Part shown: positions 58,383 through 64,000 of the stretch, in pieces
Numbering within the stretch: position 1 is the stretch's first letter
How the letters are laid out: each line of letters begins with the position of its first letter
DNA from: Amphiduros pacificus
Taxonomy: Eukaryota > Annelida > Polychaeta > Phyllodocida > Hesionidae
Length of the DNA stretch: 64,000 bases
Assembly (NCBI GenBank): GCA_949316495.1
Contig: OX439006.1
Span: 51,505,869 to 51,569,868, forward strand
Direction: 5' to 3'
Program-made: the position numbers and the translations under genes
Notes under the pieces: model-generated
Seen by the model: only the letters and a program-made list of their open reading frames with translations
What the model was told of the DNA's origin: nothing
The model's database searches: none

Positions 58383-61300
58383 GTAAGTATTATTTGCTCA
58401 TAAATATAGAAAAAAATCAGCTCTCATCTTTTAATGGCACACCTTTGCAGAGAATACTGATTTATATTTTTTTCTATAATTTAATCATGTAAAAGGCATA
58501 TTCTGAGTTTATGACAAAATTGCTTGCTCAAACTTTTCGTCAAGGAAGTAGTGCAAAGTTGATTTTGTTTATATGAGGCTGTGTTTAAAGGAGGTTCCAC
58601 CGAGAATCGGTGATGTGACGTAGGTCACAGATGACCTGTTATAACTCTGTAAGCAAACTGTTTAGGGTGTGGTGGGTGTAGCTTTACTAAGTCAACACAA
58701 CAATTCAAACTTCATTCATATCTACATGACAAAAAGTAGGGTTGCCAAGGGCATCTTACTGCTAACTCTGACGTAGTGTAGACGTCCCCGCCCAAAGACC
58801 AAAAAAAGAAGACCAAACAAGTGGTTGTTATGTTACAAGTGTTAGTTCATGAATGCAAGTTTTTGGTGTACTTTCCAAAAAGTTCTTAAGGGATTCTGAA
58901 AAGTAGGAAGGGACTGTCATTATTGTAATTTTTCAAAGTGCACACTTTTTTTGACTGAATTGAGAAAAGAAACTGATTTTTTGCCTAAATTGTAATTGTT
59001 GATTGATGCCAGGCTGGACTGCAAATAACATCAAACATGTCAAAAATCCAGGAAGATCAGGGCGATTGTTCTGTGAAGTGTAATTAAATACAATGAGAAC
59101 AAATTGACAATAGAAATAGCCCTCATTAGTAAAACAACGGTTGAGCTATATTTTAGCACACATAGGGGTCAAGACATTATACAGCACGTTCAAGCAAATG
59201 TAACAATGTCTTAAAGTGTTGTATATAATCAGGGACAAAGAACCTAAAAATGATTATTCTTGAACTTTGTGGAAAGTTGGCAAATGTTGAGTCAGCATTT
59301 TATATTAACAGCACAAGGGCATAAGAAGGGAATCTATCATATCTAGAATGACCCTCCAAAATTTAGTACAGTTATGTGGTTAGCCGGGACTACTTTTAAA
59401 GAATGTACTGGAGGTGACGTCAGTTTTTGATTGACAACTGTGTCTGAACTGGTTGCATGCACTTAACATTGCTGATAGCATAAGGTCACATGACGCTTAT
59501 GTGGCATTGTTCCTGTTGTTCATGTTACTCAATAAATGAAATCCACACCACATCTATTTCACAATTTCTTGTTTGGGACAATATATTAAAGGATTTACCT
59601 GCTGTTTCAACATAATAATTATGTTTAGGATTGCAATCATGTTATCATTTGTTTATGCTTCATGCAGTAACGTGTGTGATAGGATTTGTCATTTATTCAC
59701 TAGTGATTGCACCCGGGTATCACAAGACCAGGAAATTGACCCTAATTATGAAAAATGACATCATTTTCCTATTTGTGAATTCTTGTCACATATTTGGTCA
59801 GTGAGCAAGTTTAACACATTGTCTTCCCGGACAGTCAGAGCAGTACCTGTTCTATTTACCATTATCATATATATCTGAGGACTGGTTTACCAGACAGAAC
59901 AGAACTTTTGATGATAATGGTCAACAGTATGAGGTGTAAAAAACAACTGAGGTTTCCCAACATGTACCCAGTCAAGTAAAAAACCATTTGAATATCATTA
60001 TTGAGAAGGGCATTTTTTTTCAACCACATAGCATTTTTTTCTACCACATAACTTTTTAAAATATAACAAACTTTGAATATATTTATCAGTGTGTGACAAC
60101 AACATTCACATTTTTAGTACTTGGTCCAAAGTAATTTTTGTGACTGATAGGTTGTATATGTTTGAAAAGAAATTACCATCATTCTATATATCTTAATTGT
60201 TGATATTATCTAAAGATATATAGAAACTGTAAAAACAAGATGCGATATATAGTTTTTGAACATTAATTTGATTGGATAAATATAATTGGTTTTTGCAAAA
60301 GTATCAGAAAAATAATCACATTTACAGACTACCAGATTACTGTATAGGATATGAGTGAATGCAAAGATTATCATTACTAGGGTGAAATGTGAGGTGAATC
60401 TGAACTCTGGTGGGACAGACTGACATAGTTTGACTGTAATGACTAGCCTGGTAGGGCACTGTACACACTGACAGTAACTCTACCTGTGCTGCACATTCTA
60501 CAGAGGGAGGTATTTACAGCTAGGCGGAGGTGGGTAGCAATATGCTGGCAACAAGATTAGCAGTTTTCAGATAATCTGCTGACTCAGTCAGCTTTGGTGT
60601 GGGAGGCGTGCATGCTGCTGCTGCTGCTGAGGATTGCTTCTCATTGATTAGAGATGTGTGCTGGGCAAAGTGGCATCAATGCCTGTCAGCATATTGTATC
60701 ATGCTGCAAAAACATGTGTTTCTTTAAAAAAAAGTTAAGATAAATCTGTCCAGGAGAAGATTAACTTGGGTATGATTATTGGGTATATTGAGAATAATAA
60801 TAATAATATCAAGATATGAACAGGGATTAGCTGCCTATTCATGCACTCTTGATGCTTGTTGAGATTAGTAGCAAATGACATCAGTAAAATGACCGGAGTG
60901 AAAGGGAGACTTAATAGAATAAAATGATTACCGTTCAAAAAGAAGATCTGTCATTTCAATCATAAATATATATGTCATATGTTGTAAATAATTTTCTTTT
61001 TCATATAGAGATGAATTGTAAATCTTTTGATTACCTGAAATGAAAAAATTATTTTGATAAATATTTAATTTTATCATACTGTAAGCACATATACTATGAT
61101 ATTAAAACAGGCACTGTTCATTGTTCAGATATCCTGGAATTTATCCACTCCTCATAACTTGATTATTGAGGTGATGAAAACTTGGGTTTCTAAATTCTGG
61201 TTATTTTTTAAAATAGATTCGTTAAAGTATCATGGTTATTTCATATTTGAAGGATACAAAATAAAATATCCTCTTTGCCAATTGTATATTTCCTGTTGAA

Positions 61301-64000
61301 GAACAGATAGGAATTGAGTACTGTCTGTTAAATGGATTGTGCTATACATTAAAGCTGGGTATTTTTAGTAGTAGACAGATCTTGACTCATCAATGTGGGT
61401 GCAGTGTCAATCACAATCACAAATGCTTTATTTAATTATAAACTTTGTCAAATAAAATAAATGTCAGCATTCAGCATGAGAGTATCTTTGCTGTGACAAG
61501 TGTAGGAAGAGATATGGCATGTGTAATGAAGTCAGCAAAGTTGGGGGTATCATCTCTCAAATTGAAGATTTGGTTTGAGAAAAGAATTTGATGTGGGAAT
61601 GTCATATGATCGCAGTTCTGCGTGAATCAGACTTCATGACTTAACCCATTGGTGTTTGGCCAGAGTTTGTAGTTTAATATTGAGGCACTGCAGTGAGAAT
61701 TTGGCAAATACAGGAATAATGTGATTGGCAACAAAAAAACACAAGTTGACTGAGAGCTATTGCATCATTATAGAGAGATTGGTCTAAACTGGAAGGTTAT
61801 AAGTTGTGTAGCTTATGAAACATTTTTCTCTGATTTGTTGGTAATTGTACATTCAGTGTTGAATTAATTTTTACCCAGTAATCTGAGGGAGATCTCCTCG
61901 GTACCATCATAACCTAGAAATATTCTTCACATACATAGGTCTGAAACTTAATTGTGAACCACTGCTTATTGGCTACTTTTGGTTTGGATGCCTTGCATCA
62001 TATAGAAGTTGAGACATTATACAGTGAGTAATACATGTCCAGTGAGTTCAGTACTCGTTGCCTTACACGATATATACCTAACCTGAGTGCATGACCTACC
62101 TACTGGCACGGAGGACAGGTGTGATGGGCGTGGGACATAAATGACTATAATTCTCATCAGTCCCATTTCGTCATCCTGTCCATGGCCTGCACCTGTTAAG
62201 GATGCAAGTGTTATGAAAAGCAGGATATATGCATGTACAAACATGATGAAGTTGGCACAGAGCCTGCAGTCAACAGGAGGTGAGATGAACCTGAACAGGT
62301 ACAAATGACTTGACCTCACATTCAACCAGGATGATGCTTGTTTACCAAGTATTGAGCTAGATTTATTCTTGCGTTGTTTTTCACGAAACATGCTACACAT
62401 AATAACAGGTTGGAAATTCAATTACTTGGTAAATGATTTGATTTATAGGAGAAAGGTGTCGCTAATGACACATATATGAATCATACTGCCCCAAGAAATC
62501 TAATGAAGATGGTGAAAGTGTGCCCAAGAAAAATGTCTTTGTGTGAGTCATTGTTACTGGTTGGGTTGATTTGCATAAAGACGGTGCTAATGGGCTGTTT
62601 CATGTTGCTGCGAGACAATGGATCCAGGGCTGCATTCCATGCATTCCAATGCACCCGCCTCCCGAGCTCCCTGCAACAGATCACTGCTACCCATTTACAT
62701 AATGTCATTTCAACCTTCCTGATGCCCCAACAAAAGGTGCACTGTGGGAAGCACATGACGGAGGAAAGGTATTAAAATTCCTAAACGTTCTAAAAATAAA
62801 GTGTGGAGTGTTATGTAGCAGAATGTGTGGAGTGTTTGCCTTACTTGAGGCGTGGGTCATGATTCCATGGTTGGCCAAGCAGCAAGTCATGTCCCACTGA
62901 GTCATAGGCTATGATGCCTCTCATGTCGGGAATTAAATAGCCTCAGGCAATAATGGGGCACTGATGGGGGCATCTTTATAATGATTATGTTGACTACCAT
63001 GACCATTATGCAGACATACACCAGGAAGATGAATTTCTTTCACATAATCAGTCCTACTTTTTTGCTGTCTGAAGATAGCAGTCATATCTCTTTGAAACAT
63101 AGATATGCTTTAAAGAAACCTGTCTGACAAAAACGGTTTGATACACTTTTGGAGACTGATCGAGATAATTTGATTAATTACTGAAAAATGTGCTGAGCTG
63201 ACTGTTTCTTTGTACGTTCTTTTTTTTGTTTTATGGTTCACCTCATATCTCAGTAGCGGGCCCCACCTGATATAAATGGTTTCCCATTCTCTGGTGACAC
63301 ATTATGAGACAGGGTTTGGGGGGGGGGGGAGGGGGGGGTGTGATACTTGATAACATAACCTCAGTTTGAGCTGCGTAATTCAGATGTCAGCTTTAGATCT
63401 CTAATAACTGTTGGTTTTAATGTGGCAGTTGGCCCATGGTGAATATATTATTTTGATGAACACTGGACTCGGTTTGTAAAATCTGCTGACTGCACTGAAA
63501 GTGATAGATGTTGATTCCTCAGCATGCTGAATTAACAGGGTGAAAGGCAATAGTCATGACTATGCACAACATCACTACCTATTTTGATATTTTATGTTCA
63601 GTCTGCTATTTAATTAACGTGAAAGGGCTGAGATTGTTTTGATTATGGTAAGAATTTAAAAGAGAACTTAGAAAAGGAACATGTCCATACAGATCAAGGC
63701 CGTGGTCAAGAGCTGTTGGTTGGCCAGGGGAGGTGAGACACGATATTGTCCTTTCATGACTTGGCAGTCCCCAAGACGTGACTGCTGTGGGACGCTTGAG
63801 TGAATCTCAGGCCACCATTGATTCTTGTTTGCTTACCTAACTGCGCTGTTTACCTGGCATACACGTCACAGCCAGTGAGAAGGCAGTGACTGGAGGGTTT
63901 TCCAGGTAGACTTTGTCAGGTGGATTACTCATCATCCGGGTCAGCCTGACATGGAACGCGATAAGATAGCAGCAAAGTATTGCGACATCCAGATGGGTCT
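58383..64000. other. Tribbles intron 2 (open-ended)
   Basis: At least 5.6 kb with no Tribbles exon 3 (no SLEDA-like frame). Holds a (GCTGCT) run near 60615, a G-run at 63318-63338 and AT-rich unique-looking DNA. No LINE or composite element was recognised, in contrast to the PC introns. Confidence 0.6.

Noticed and set aside
62017-62905. Frames of 66-134 codons near 62-62.9 kb as a possible Tribbles exon 3
   Set aside because: None contains the expected VKLESLEDA-like, kinase C-lobe or COP1-binding motifs, and the strands conflict.

Overview
The window is animal nuclear DNA: AT-rich, with intron-split genes, long introns, many dispersed repeats and several LINE (non-LTR retrotransposon) copies. 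Nothing in it is bacterial, and no rRNA or tRNA gene was recognised. The protein sequences and repeat style fit a marine invertebrate, probably a lophotrochozoan such as a mollusc; that placement is an inference.

Three host genes can be rebuilt exon by exon. (1) NSMCE2 (SUMO E3 ligase of the SMC5/6 complex) lies on the + strand at 4452-9434 in five coding exons, all phase-consistent, 236 residues. (2) PC (pyruvate carboxylase) lies on the - strand at 43444-13791 in 21 or 22 coding exons, about 1154 residues, covering biotin carboxylase, carboxyltransferase and biotin carrier domains but starting with no visible mitochondrial leader. (3) A Tribbles-type pseudokinase starts on the + strand at 56866; its first two coding exons are present and the rest lies beyond the window. 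NSMCE2 and PC are convergent, PC and Tribbles divergent. A histone H1-like N-terminal fragment (4340-4236, -) sits head to head with NSMCE2.

Layout: 1-4100 dispersed repeats and a composite TIR element; 4200-9434 H1 fragment and NSMCE2, whose third intron holds a 59-bp minisatellite; 9435-13790 intergenic with a LINE fragment; 13791-43480 PC, whose introns hold minisatellites, composite TIR elements and a LINE with a 1071-codon open frame; 43481-48195 no recognised gene; 48196-51690 nested LINEs and a TIR element; 51700-55800 repeats including a 728-bp TTAA element; 55800-58382 Tribbles leader and exons; 58383-64000 Tribbles intron.

The most unusual signal is in PC. Several intronic tandem arrays start at, or contain, copies of the 5' splice site of the exon just upstream in transcription order, so one real donor is followed by up to about 29 decoys. 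The three largest minisatellites in the window are each interrupted by one TIR element, and the flanking repeat phase gives the target-site duplication directly (TA twice, TCTCCC once). PC also shows a GC-AG intron, a candidate 9-nt microexon and an in-frame 84-bp duplication of a splice acceptor.
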